Shown here piece after piece: positions 34,101 to 41,593 of a DNA stretch of 64,000 nucleotides. Both the position numbers and the translations under genes were made by a program. Origin of the DNA: Bradyrhizobium sp. URHD0069 (GTDB lineage: Bacteria > Pseudomonadota > Alphaproteobacteria > Rhizobiales > Xanthobacteraceae). The notes under the pieces were generated by a model. The model made no database searches. It was not told the origin of the DNA and saw only the letters and a list, made by a program, of their open reading frames with translations. Where the stretch lies: NCBI RefSeq assembly GCF_000701345.1, contig NZ_JNIJ01000027.1:30421-94420 (forward strand), written 5' to 3'. The number at the start of each line of letters is the position of its first letter. Within the stretch, counting starts at the first letter, position 1.

Positions 34101-34191
34101 GTTTTAGTCTCCGGCTTGGAATTTCGTTCCTGTAGCATATTCGATTAAGCGTGTAGCGAGGCCAGAGCCTCGATCCGAGCCGAGGCTCTGA

Positions 34192-34271
34192 TTTTGCTTT
34201 GACGCGTTTTCTTCAAGCGAACCGGATCCACCCCGGATCAAGTCCGAGGGTATGCTTCGCTTGAAAACGCC
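34192..34271. repeat. Dispersed inverted repeat (GCGTTTTC...GAAAACGC)
   Basis: GCGTTTTCTTCAAGCGAA at the left and TTCGCTTGAAAACGC at the right are near-perfect inverted arms around CCGGATCCACCCCGGATC. This phrase is very common between genes in Bradyrhizobium-type chromosomes. It abuts the 3' end of the TetR gene. Confidence 0.7.
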
Positions 34272-34274
34272 TTG

Positions 34275-34814
34275 TTATCGCGAGGCGATCCGCAGCAATT
34301 CGTCGAGCACCGCCTGCTGTCTCGCTCGCGGCAATGGTTTGTCCGACAGGGCATAGCCGATAAATGCCCAGTAGAGGATTTGCGCGCGGGCCCGGGCCAC
34401 ATTGGGTGAAAGCCCCGACGCCCTTAGAAGATGCTCCACATAATCCAGCCGGCGCCGGTCGATCGCCTGCACGGCGGCTCTGGCCAAGGGATCCAGCGTC
34501 GCCCAGATGCGGACCGCCTTCTCCAGCGCCAGATTGCTCCCGAACGCCTGGCGCAGCAGCAGCGGCAGCAGGGGGTTCCCGTGATCGGACGCCGCCTCGA
34601 GATTGGCAATGATCTGCTCGGCGGCGACCTCGCGCCAATGCTCGAGGATCGCGGCATGGAACGCGCCGATATCGGCGAAATGCCAGTAAAAGCTGCCGCG
34701 CGACACCCCCATTGCTTTCGCCAGCGGCTCGGCCTTCAGCGCCGTAAAACCGCTCTCGGCCAATGTCTTGAGACCCTGGTGGAGCCAGTCCTTGGCGGAA
34801 AGTTGATCCGTCAT
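34275..34814 (-). CDS. TetR-family transcriptional regulator
   Basis: From the ATG at 34814 (MTDQLSAKDWLHQGLKTL, 179 aa) there is a TetR N-terminal DNA-binding domain: GFTALKAEPLAKAMGVSRGSFYWHFADIG (residues about 22-50) with the typical SFYWHF recognition helix. A helical ligand/dimer domain follows. AAGGAA lies just upstream. The gene is divergent from a small membrane protein gene. Two related palindromes (34838-34855 and 34878-34901) lie in the 93 bp between them, so it very likely represses its neighbour and perhaps itself. The inducer is unknown. Confidence 0.93.
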   Translation of the reverse strand: MTDQLSAKDWLHQGLKTLAESGFTALKAEPLAKAMGVSRGSFYWHFADIGAFHAAILEHWREVAAEQIIANLEAASDHGNPLLPLLLRQAFGSNLALEKAVRIWATLDPLARAAVQAIDRRRLDYVEHLLRASGLSPNVARARAQILYWAFIGYALSDKPLPRARQQAVLDELLRIASR

Positions 34815-34837
34815 TCCATTTCCTTGCGAGAAATCAC

Positions 34838-34855
34838 CATACACCACTGTATTGA
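34838..34855. promoter_or_regulatory. TetR operator O1
   Basis: CCATACACCACTGTATTG: inverted core ATACA/TGTAT. It aligns with operator O2 at most positions and overlaps the -35 box of the membrane-protein promoter. It also lies immediately upstream of the tetR ribosome-binding site, so one bound dimer could block both genes. Confidence 0.7.
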
Positions 34856-34880
34856 CAGCCGCCAGCGCCGGTCCTAATCT
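34852..34880 (+). promoter_or_regulatory. Sigma-70-type promoter of the TetR-linked membrane protein gene
   Basis: TTGACA at 34852-34857, a 17-bp spacer, and TAATCT at 34875-34880: near-consensus -35 and -10 boxes in correct register. Initiation would fall near 34887, inside operator O2, with the start codon at 34908. Confidence 0.7.
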
Positions 34881-34901
34881 CCATACAGTCCTGTATGGAG
34901 A
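34878..34901. promoter_or_regulatory. TetR operator O2
   Basis: TCTCCATACAG and CTGTATGGAGA form a perfect 11-bp inverted repeat around TC. It overlaps the -10 box, the expected start point and the GGAG ribosome-binding site of the membrane-protein gene. It is the stronger of two similar sites. Confidence 0.8.
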
Positions 34902-34907
34902 AATCCG

Positions 34908-35258
34908 ATGCGCGACATCTTGCTGCAATGTTCGGGTTTGGCCGCGATCGCGGCGGCATTGATTCACGGCGTGCTCGGAGAAACCAAAGTGTTCCCGCGC
35001 GCGACCATCGAGCCGCCGCGTCTGCGCAATCTGATCCGCCTGGTCTGGCAGGCCGGAACCGTCGCGTGGATCGGCGGCGGCGTGCTGCTGATCGCCGCGC
35101 CCTCGATGGCCTCGGAGCCGGCGCGACACTGGATTATTGCGACGTTCGCATGCGTGTTTGCCTTTGGGGCGCTGGCCAACGCTCTCGCGACGCGTGGCCG
35201 GCATTTTGGCTGGATGGCGCTCAGCGCAGTGGTAGCGCTGGCGATCGCGGGGTATTAG
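34908..35258 (+). CDS. Small membrane protein under TetR control, unknown function
   Basis: A 116-residue protein with four predicted hydrophobic segments (about 8-24, 43-63, 74-92 and 99-115) and short loops. The opening is MRDILLQCSGLAAIAAALIH. I do not recognise a characterised family. Expression is predicted to be repressed by the divergent TetR protein through two operators, so it may respond to a small molecule. SD sequence GGAG is inside operator O2. Confidence 0.8.
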   Translation: MRDILLQCSGLAAIAAALIHGVLGETKVFPRATIEPPRLRNLIRLVWQAGTVAWIGGGVLLIAAPSMASEPARHWIIATFACVFAFGALANALATRGRHFGWMALSAVVALAIAGY

Positions 35259-35372
35259 GCCCGCACTGCCTGAACGCTGCTCGTGACGGTTGAGCTGATG
35301 CGGCGGAACGGATCGCAACAAAATGGCCCCGCCGTCGCCATCGGCTGACGACACTAGCATTGTCTTTTGTAA

Positions 35373-35443
35373 GCATGATCTCCGGGCAAACGCTTCGTGT
35401 TTGTCCCGGGGGAAAATCGGTTCCCACTCTTCTGGATCATGCC
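35373..35443. repeat. Dispersed repeat with GCATGATC/GATCATGC ends
   Basis: GCATGATC (35373-35380) and GATCATGC (35436-35443) bracket inner dyads built on CCGGGCAAACGCTT and TGTCCCGGGGG. The type resembles the 34192-34271 element. It fills much of the 282 bp gap between the small membrane protein gene and the thiolase gene. Confidence 0.6.
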
Positions 35444-35451
35444 CTAGTCCA

Positions 35452-35484
35452 AAAAAGCAGCGCGGCGACTCCGCCGCGCTGCTG
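35452..35484 (-). terminator. Intrinsic terminator of the thiolase gene
   Basis: On the minus strand a perfect 12-bp stem AGCAGCGCGGCG/CGCCGCGCTGCT with a four-base loop (35457-35484) is followed by six U residues. It lies 57 bp beyond the thiolase stop codon. Confidence 0.9.
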
Positions 35485-35540
35485 GCATCCGATGGTTTTG
35501 CCGGCACGCTCGGGTGCCGGCTGGTGCCGAACGAACCCGC

Positions 35541-36713
35541 TCAGCTATAGATTTCGAACAGGCCCGCGCCGCCCTGACCGCCGCCGATGCACATCGTCAC
35601 AACGCCCCACTTGGCCTTGCGCCGACGACCCTCCTGCAGCAGGTGGCCCGTCAGCCGCGCGCCGGTCATTCCGAAGGGGTGCCCGATGGCGATCGATCCG
35701 CCGTTGACGTTGTACTTGTCGGGATCGATGCCGAGCCGGTCACGCGAATAGAGGCATTGGCTGGCAAAGGCTTCGTTGAGTTCCCAAAGATCGATATCGT
35801 CGACTTTCAGACCATGGCGCTTCAACAGCTTTGGCACGGCGAACACCGGACCGATGCCCATCTCGTCCGGCTCGCAGCCCGCCGCCGCCCAGGCGACAAA
35901 GCGGCCGAGCAGATCAAGGCCGCGTTTTTCCGCGTCCTTGGCTTCCATCAAAACCACGGCGGCCGCGCCATCCGACAGCTGGCTGGCGTTGCCGGCGGTG
36001 ATGTACTTGCCGGGACCCTTCACCGGCTCGAGCTTGGCGAGGCCCTCCATAGTGGTGTCCGGCCGGTTGCATTCGTCACGATCAACGGCATAGTCGACGA
36101 TGCTCTCCGCCTTGGTCGCCTTGTCGACGACCTTCATTTTGGTCTTCATCGGGACGATTTCGTCCTTGAACTTGTTGGCTTGCTGCGCGGCGGCCATGCG
36201 GCGCTGCGATTCCAGCGAATACTCGTCCTGATATTCGCGGCTGAGCTTGTAACGCTCTGCGACGATATCAGCGGTGTCGATCATCGCCATGAAGATGTCG
36301 GGCGCCGCTTTGAGGAGAACAGGATCGACCGCTTCCTTCGGCACGCCGCCGCCGGCGACCGAGATGCTTTCCACGCCGCCGGCAACGATACAATCGGCGC
36401 CGTCCGAGCGGATGCTGTTTGCCGCCATGGCGATGGTCTGCAGTCCCGACGAGCAGAAACGGTTCACCGACACTCCGGCCGTCGACTTCGGCATGCCGGC
36501 GAGCAGCGCGGCCTGGCGGCCGATGTTGGATGCGCCATGCGCGCAATTCCCAAGATAGCAATCTTCGACGTAATCCTTGTCGACGCCGGCGCGTTCCACG
36601 GCGTGCTTGATGGCGTGGGCCGCCATCGACATCGGCGGGGTGATATTGAACCCACCGCGACCGGATTTTGCCAGCCCGGTACGGGCATAAGAAACAATGA
36701 CGGCTTCACGCAT
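35541..36713 (-). CDS. Thiolase (acetyl-CoA acyltransferase)
   Basis: Degradative or biosynthetic thiolase, 390 residues from the ATG at 36713 (MREAVIVSYARTGLAKS). The nucleophilic Cys is in NRFCSSGLQ near 90. Further motifs are NEAFASQCL, the histidine in GGSIAIGHPFGMTGAR near 345, and the second Cys in TMCIGGGQGGAGLFE near the end. It likely works in fatty-acid beta-oxidation or acetoacetyl-CoA metabolism. No beta-oxidation partners adjoin it. A strong terminator follows. Confidence 0.94.
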   Translation of the reverse strand: MREAVIVSYARTGLAKSGRGGFNITPPMSMAAHAIKHAVERAGVDKDYVEDCYLGNCAHGASNIGRQAALLAGMPKSTAGVSVNRFCSSGLQTIAMAANSIRSDGADCIVAGGVESISVAGGGVPKEAVDPVLLKAAPDIFMAMIDTADIVAERYKLSREYQDEYSLESQRRMAAAQQANKFKDEIVPMKTKMKVVDKATKAESIVDYAVDRDECNRPDTTMEGLAKLEPVKGPGKYITAGNASQLSDGAAAVVLMEAKDAEKRGLDLLGRFVAWAAAGCEPDEMGIGPVFAVPKLLKRHGLKVDDIDLWELNEAFASQCLYSRDRLGIDPDKYNVNGGSIAIGHPFGMTGARLTGHLLQEGRRRKAKWGVVTMCIGGGQGGAGLFEIYS

Positions 36714-36812
36714 TTTTTTTGATCTCCCTTTGCAGGGGCCCAGTATGGTTCGCAAAAAGGGGTGGCGTATACAGATTTTTGCTTCGGACGCGATGTTTCC
36801 TCTGGCGCCGTT

Positions 36813-38363
36813 CTAACGCCAGTATGGTTCCAATCGCTCGAATGCGCAGAACGCGTCCTCCGCGGCTTTCAGTAGCGGCTTGAACCGCGCTTCCTCCAGC
36901 CCGGTCAACATGCCGGCTGCGAATACGCGCTCCGACCGCTTAGCCGATCGTGCAACCGGCACCTTGCCCAAGTCCGTCGCAAGCTTCTCGTGCATGAAGA
37001 CGTCGTTCAACTCGCCAAAACAATCTTGCATGTGTTTCAGGGAGGCCAGAAAGGCCGCACGACGCTTTTCTTTCCTTTTCCCAGGAAACACCGTTTTATA
37101 AAACTCGGTCGCGTAACGCAGTTTTTTGGCCTGGATTCGGAGCTTGTGCCGCACACCAGGATCGAGTTCTGCCAGCCGGCGGCCTCGTTTCCGAATCTTT
37201 TTCCAGCGCCGCGTGAGCTGCGCGCGAGCCGCCTTCTCGATCGGCTCTTCGCAACGTTCGCGCAGCAACTTCTGCCGTGGCTCGCGCCAGCCGCCGGCTT
37301 CAAGCCATGCCGCGACGTTCAGTGTCAGGTCACGAAATCGCTTCGAACAGACGGCCGTCAATGCGCGAGCTTTCGCGGCTTCCCGCCGATCCGCCAGATC
37401 GTGGGATAGGCTGCGCATCCCGACCAATCGCGCGCTTTGCTTTTGAAGCGGAGCCACCACCCTGGTCAGGAAAACGTCGAATTCGCGCGCAGGACCAAGT
37501 TCGTTGGTGAGCCATTTTAGCTCTGTCTTGACGTCACGTGCCTCCGCCTCCGCAAGCATGCCCGAGAACAACGATATCGCTGCGCGCAGGCGACGCAAAC
37601 CGATGCGCATTTGATGGATGCCCTCAGGGTCGCCCGCAAGGATTGCCTGTTTGTTGGCGACGATCTGCTTGAGACAGGCCAATCCAATCGACTGGAACGC
37701 AGCACGCGCCGGCATGTCGGCTGCGATTTCGATTCCTTCGCTGCTTACGGCTGCAGCATCCTCGTCGGCGAGAAGTTCGTAGCCGCGTTGAGGCTTGCTT
37801 TTGACGGCGAGCTCGGCAGATGTGGCGCGTGCAAAAGCCCGCGCTATCTGGAACAGACGTGCTTTATTGCCTCGCTTGAGTTCAAGCTCCGCCTCATATA
37901 GCGGCATTGCATTCTCGCCGGTATCGATCTCGCCGCGATCGATCGTCAATGCAATGTCGCAGTCCTTGCGCGTGAGAGGGTAGGTTATGCGCTGCACGCG
38001 AGTTTCGAAAACGGGCCGCAACTGCTTGCGCAGTTTCTTGATTCCCAATGGTTCGAGGGTCGACGTGTCCGCTTGTTTCAGGTCTGGCCGGCCGTCCTCG
38101 ACCTCGGTTTCCCATTCCCCGCGTTCGAACGGGCTTCCGTTATCGGATTTGATGGTTTGAATGTATCGACCGCCGGTGCGCCGGACGCGCAACGTCAGAC
38201 CGTTGCGCTTAAGCTTCAAACGTCCAGTGTCGAAATAGATCGAGACCTCATCTTCGCTTCGCTTCGACCCGCTCGCCTGGCGAAGCAAAGGTACGTCGTT
38301 AAGCCGCAAGGACGGTGCGGAAGGCAGCTGCAGCTTGATTTCGATTTCCTTCGGAGTTGACAC
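36813..38363 (-). CDS. CYTH and CHAD domain protein
   Basis: N-terminal CYTH triphosphate tunnel (STPKEIEIKLQLP with the family EXEXK motif, VSIYFDTGRLKLKRNGLTLRVRR) and C-terminal CHAD helical domain (HQMRIGLRRLRAAISLF, RHKLRIQAKKLRYATEFY). Such proteins bind polyphosphate; the CYTH part is typically a triphosphatase. The GTG at 38363 (516 aa) starts right at the EIEIK motif. A TTG at 38462 would add 33 residues, including a doubled segment EVRRNL/EVRCNL encoded by an 18-bp tandem repeat. Neither start has a good ribosome site. Confidence 0.85.
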   Translation of the reverse strand: MSTPKEIEIKLQLPSAPSLRLNDVPLLRQASGSKRSEDEVSIYFDTGRLKLKRNGLTLRVRRTGGRYIQTIKSDNGSPFERGEWETEVEDGRPDLKQADTSTLEPLGIKKLRKQLRPVFETRVQRITYPLTRKDCDIALTIDRGEIDTGENAMPLYEAELELKRGNKARLFQIARAFARATSAELAVKSKPQRGYELLADEDAAAVSSEGIEIAADMPARAAFQSIGLACLKQIVANKQAILAGDPEGIHQMRIGLRRLRAAISLFSGMLAEAEARDVKTELKWLTNELGPAREFDVFLTRVVAPLQKQSARLVGMRSLSHDLADRREAAKARALTAVCSKRFRDLTLNVAAWLEAGGWREPRQKLLRERCEEPIEKAARAQLTRRWKKIRKRGRRLAELDPGVRHKLRIQAKKLRYATEFYKTVFPGKRKEKRRAAFLASLKHMQDCFGELNDVFMHEKLATDLGKVPVARSAKRSERVFAAGMLTGLEEARFKPLLKAAEDAFCAFERLEPYWR

Positions 38364-38398
38364 GAGGTTACACCGAACTTCGAGGTTACGCCGAACTT
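38363..38398. repeat. 18-bp tandem duplication at the CYTH-CHAD 5' end
   Basis: Two units of CGAGGTTAC(A/G)CCGAACTT, differing at one base, lie at 38363-38380 and 38381-38398. The length is a multiple of three, so it is frame-neutral if translated. The near identity suggests recent slippage. Confidence 0.8.
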
Positions 38399-38479
38399 CG
38401 ATTTCGATCGAAAAATCCCAATCCCGCAGCCACCGCAAAAGTTCCGCGGATGGATACGCCAAATATATTTGGCGGTATT

Positions 38480-39154
38480 TTACTGCAGCGGCGGGTCGCC
38501 GCTGGTGCGCTTCTTGGCGAGATCCATCTCGGTGACCGCGATCAGAATTTCGGCACGGGTTTTCAGGTCGGGCGCCTCAAGCATCGCCTGCTTTTCCGGC
38601 GGGCCGTAGGGCGACATCATCGCCAGCGCATTGACCAGGGCCTCGTTGGGGGCGCTCTCCACGCCTTCCCAGTCGACCTGCAGGTTGTTGGCCTTGAGAA
38701 AATCCGTCAGCACCTCGAGCAGCGCCTCGCGGTCGACGGCTTCCTCGCCCTTGCGGGCGGTGAAATCGTCAAGGTAGGGGAAGAAATCCACCTTGCATTG
38801 CCGATACGCGGTCTGCACGTCAATTTCCTCAATTACCTTGAAGCGCGCAATGCCGGTGAGTTCGAGGATGTACCGGCCGTCGCCGGCTTCGGCGAGCTGG
38901 GTGATGCGACCGACGCAGCCGACCCTAAACAGCGCCGGGTTGGCCTCGTCCGGAGAGTGCGCAACGTCCGGCTGGATCATCCCGATCAGCCGATGGCCGT
39001 CGCGCAACGTATCATCCACCATCGCCAGATAACGCGGCTCGAAGATGTTGAGCGGCATTTGGCCGCGCGGCAGCAACAGCGCGCCGGGCAGCGGGAACAC
39101 GGGGATCACCTCGGGAAGGTCGCCGGGCCCGCGATATTCGGCATTGATCGGCAT
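38480..39154 (-). CDS. LON substrate-binding-domain protein
   Basis: 224 residues made only of the N-terminal domain of Lon protease (PUA-like): EVIPVFPLPGALLLPRGQMP near 15-34, NIFEPRYLAMVDD near 36-48, GCVGRITQLAEAGDGRY near 79-95, and a helical C-terminus. No ATPase or protease part is present. The function is not established. It lies between the thioredoxin gene and the CYTH-CHAD gene on the same strand (121 bp after the former), possibly in one operon. Confidence 0.9.
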   Translation of the reverse strand: MPINAEYRGPGDLPEVIPVFPLPGALLLPRGQMPLNIFEPRYLAMVDDTLRDGHRLIGMIQPDVAHSPDEANPALFRVGCVGRITQLAEAGDGRYILELTGIARFKVIEEIDVQTAYRQCKVDFFPYLDDFTARKGEEAVDREALLEVLTDFLKANNLQVDWEGVESAPNEALVNALAMMSPYGPPEKQAMLEAPDLKTRAEILIAVTEMDLAKKRTSGDPPLQ

Positions 39155-39275
39155 GAGCGGTCCGGTGCTCGCTACTAGAACATTGGTGCGCGTATTCTAC
39201 CGCAGACACGTCCACGCAATCTGCGGAAAGCTTGATGGCGAGGAAAGACCGGTGCCCAGTTTGGCGGAATACGCG

Positions 39276-40187
39276 CTACGAGAACAAAATCGTCGATAGC
39301 CGCTTTCGTCCCTCAACAGTGGCTTCATCGGTCGGTCCCCATGCTTCGAAGAACTGCACCAGCTGCTTTCGCGCTCCGTCCTCGTTCCATTTACGGTCCC
39401 GCCTGACGATTTCGAGCAGCTGATCGGTCGCTTCCGCGCGCTTGCCGCTGGCGTTCAGCGCGGTCGCAAGATCAAATCGCGCCTGATGATCGAGCGGGTT
39501 TGCGGCGACTTTCTGTTCCAGCTCGGTCACCGGGCCGAGCGCCTTGGCTTGCTCGGCGAGATCGATCGACGCTTGCACGGCCTTGACCGCCGCGTCACCG
39601 CGTTTCGATTCCGGCACCATGGCAAGCGTCTGCTTGGCCTGTTCGATGGCGCCGGTCGCCACGTAGCATTTCGCGAGCCCTGCCAAAGCTGCGATATTGG
39701 TGGCATCCGCCGCCAGCGCCTCGGCATAGATTTGTGCTGCAGCGGCGGGATCGCCCTCCGCCAGCACGGCTTCGGCCTCCTTGAGGATTTCCGCAATATT
39801 CGGCTCGCCGGCGCCTGGCATGCCCGCCGTCAGCTTATCGATAAAGGCGGTGACCTGGCTTTCCGGCACCGCGCCCATAAAACCGTCGGCGGGCTGGCCG
39901 TTGGCGAACGCGATCACCGCCGGGATCGACTGAATCCCCATCTGGCCCGGAATGGCCGGATGCTCGTCGATGTTCATCTTGACCAGCTTGACCTTGCCCT
40001 TGGCGGCGCGGACCGCCTTTTCGAGGATCGGCGTGAGCTGGCGGCAGGGGCCGCACCATGGCGCCCAGAAGTCGATCAGCACCGGCTGGCGCTTCGATTC
40101 CTCGATAACGTCCTTCACGAAGGTCTGGGTGGTCGTCTCCTTGATCAGATCGGCCGCCGGTCCGCTGCCCTGCTCTACTATCGTCAC
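39276..40187 (-). CDS. trxA: Thioredoxin-domain protein with TPR-like tail (CnoX/YbbN type)
   Basis: A 303-residue protein from the GTG at 40187 (MTIVEQGSGPAADLIK), preceded by CGAGGA. Thioredoxin domain with the active site WAPWCGPCRQL near 40-50 and cis-Pro IQSIPAVIAFANG. The second half is TPR-like helical repeats (AEAVLAEGDPAAAAQIYAEA, LAGLAKCYVATGAIEQAK), as in CnoX/YbbN co-chaperones that work with GroEL and protect proteins in oxidative stress. Both active-site Cys are present, unlike E. coli CnoX. The symbol reflects common annotation of this gene in rhizobia. Confidence 0.88.
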   Translation of the reverse strand: MTIVEQGSGPAADLIKETTTQTFVKDVIEESKRQPVLIDFWAPWCGPCRQLTPILEKAVRAAKGKVKLVKMNIDEHPAIPGQMGIQSIPAVIAFANGQPADGFMGAVPESQVTAFIDKLTAGMPGAGEPNIAEILKEAEAVLAEGDPAAAAQIYAEALAADATNIAALAGLAKCYVATGAIEQAKQTLAMVPESKRGDAAVKAVQASIDLAEQAKALGPVTELEQKVAANPLDHQARFDLATALNASGKRAEATDQLLEIVRRDRKWNEDGARKQLVQFFEAWGPTDEATVEGRKRLSTILFS

Positions 40188-40437
40188 GGGAATCCTCGCC
40201 TGATGTCTTAAGGGGTAGGCCGTTCTGGCATGTCCGCGCCCTAAGTGGCGCTTGAGAGCCCAATTTGCAATCGGCGGAACCCGTCCCGGCCGCTTTTTGG
40301 GCTGATTTGGCGGCGGAATACCGCCATGGCCGGTCGACCCGAGCTGTTCCCGGCCGTGCGAGGCTGTTGCATTCGCGGGCCGCATTTGGCATAGCTCTGC
40401 CCGTTGCCGGCGAGCGATCTCCGTCAATCTCTCGGAT

Positions 40438-40512
<75 letters not shown>

Positions 40513-40542
40513 GATTTTCTTGGCTTATGAATAACTTACGAC

Positions 40543-40575
40543 AAGCCACCGCAAGGCGGCTTTGTTGTTTTTTGT
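40543..40575 (+). terminator. Terminator after tRNA-Gly
   Basis: AAGCCACC/GGCGGCTT stem with loop GCAA (40543-40562, one mismatch), followed by TTTGTTGTTTTTTG. It starts 31 bp after the tRNA. Confidence 0.75.
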
Positions 40576-40660
40576 TTGGGGGAGCGCCCGGGGGAGCGGC
40601 GAGCCCCTGCTCGCGGACCGGACACCAGCGCAAGCCGCGCGGATTTCCGAGCGGGAGAAC

Positions 40661-41593
40661 TCAAGTTCGCCGCACCGTACCGTCAGAGAAAACTTCTAAG
40701 ACTGGCTCAATCAAATCGTATCGCGTTGAACCGCGCGCAAATGCAGCCAACTTGTCTTGGCAAACTGGTAGTTCAAGGAGCGCCATGAGTAGCTTTTGAT
40801 GCGCACCTTCCGCAGAAAAGCCGGCCTCAACGTTCATTCCACCTCGATCCGTGAGCAAGTACCGCGCATGAAAATCCTCCCCGCGGGCCTTTTCCCTCCA
40901 GCCAAATAATTTGATCGACATGCCAACGGGTATCACGCCGGCGAGCCAACGCCCAGCATTCCGTTCGACCAGTTCTAGAGGTGGCCGTCGGTCGTGTTCT
41001 CCGTAGTGGATCTCGCAACGCGCGCCCTGTGTCCCGTTCGTTGCAACAACCGCGAGTGAAGCTCGCAAAGTTTCCTTGTAGCGATCGTCTTGAATGTTGA
41101 AAAAGCGATCAACAAACAAGACCTCTTTTGAGAATTTCAATAGAGGCGCCATCGCGGTCGCAAGATTTGATCCCGCGCGCTCCACCTCCCAATTGCGGGG
41201 CGCGACCATCAATGGATGATCGTCTTCGAGATCATCGGGAACGAGGATGAAATTCCGATCTCCACGGTTCTGCGTAGCGATAATAGCATGGAAGGGATTC
41301 GTAGCCTGCTGAAGCAAGGCATTTTCTATCCAATCCCCCACTGAGGGGTTGTATTGGCGTCCGGTTCGAATGATTGCCGCTGACCTTGCTTTCTGTAGCC
41401 GCTCGACAACGCTCTTGAGCCTGACATCTCCCATTCCCGATCTCTGTGCAGCCTCGATAACTGCTCGTTCCCAGTTGTTGGGGAAACGGGATATCAGCCT
41501 CCCACGATCAAAGCCGAACTTCTCCATCAAATATCGAAAGTTCTGCCAGTTCGAGCCAATCGCTTTCGGCTCAACCGCGTACTCGAAGAGCAT
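40661..41593 (-). CDS. Putative phospholipase-D-like effector protein, last gene of the hsd operon
   Basis: I do not recognise a characterised family over the full 310 residues. The C-terminal part has VLFVDRFFN near 158-166 and FHARYLLTDRGG near 241-252. The latter contains H242-x-R-x4-D249, the variant HKD-type motif of PLD-like proteins that are often DNA or RNA nucleases. Only one such motif is visible, so activity would need a dimer. The start ATG overlaps the stop of the upstream ATPase gene by one base (TAATG), implying translational coupling and a joint function. It is the last gene of a six-gene operon with a type I restriction system. Confidence 0.7.
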   Translation of the reverse strand: MLFEYAVEPKAIGSNWQNFRYLMEKFGFDRGRLISRFPNNWERAVIEAAQRSGMGDVRLKSVVERLQKARSAAIIRTGRQYNPSVGDWIENALLQQATNPFHAIIATQNRGDRNFILVPDDLEDDHPLMVAPRNWEVERAGSNLATAMAPLLKFSKEVLFVDRFFNIQDDRYKETLRASLAVVATNGTQGARCEIHYGEHDRRPPLELVERNAGRWLAGVIPVGMSIKLFGWREKARGEDFHARYLLTDRGGMNVEAGFSAEGAHQKLLMALLELPVCQDKLAAFARGSTRYDLIEPVLEVFSDGTVRRT

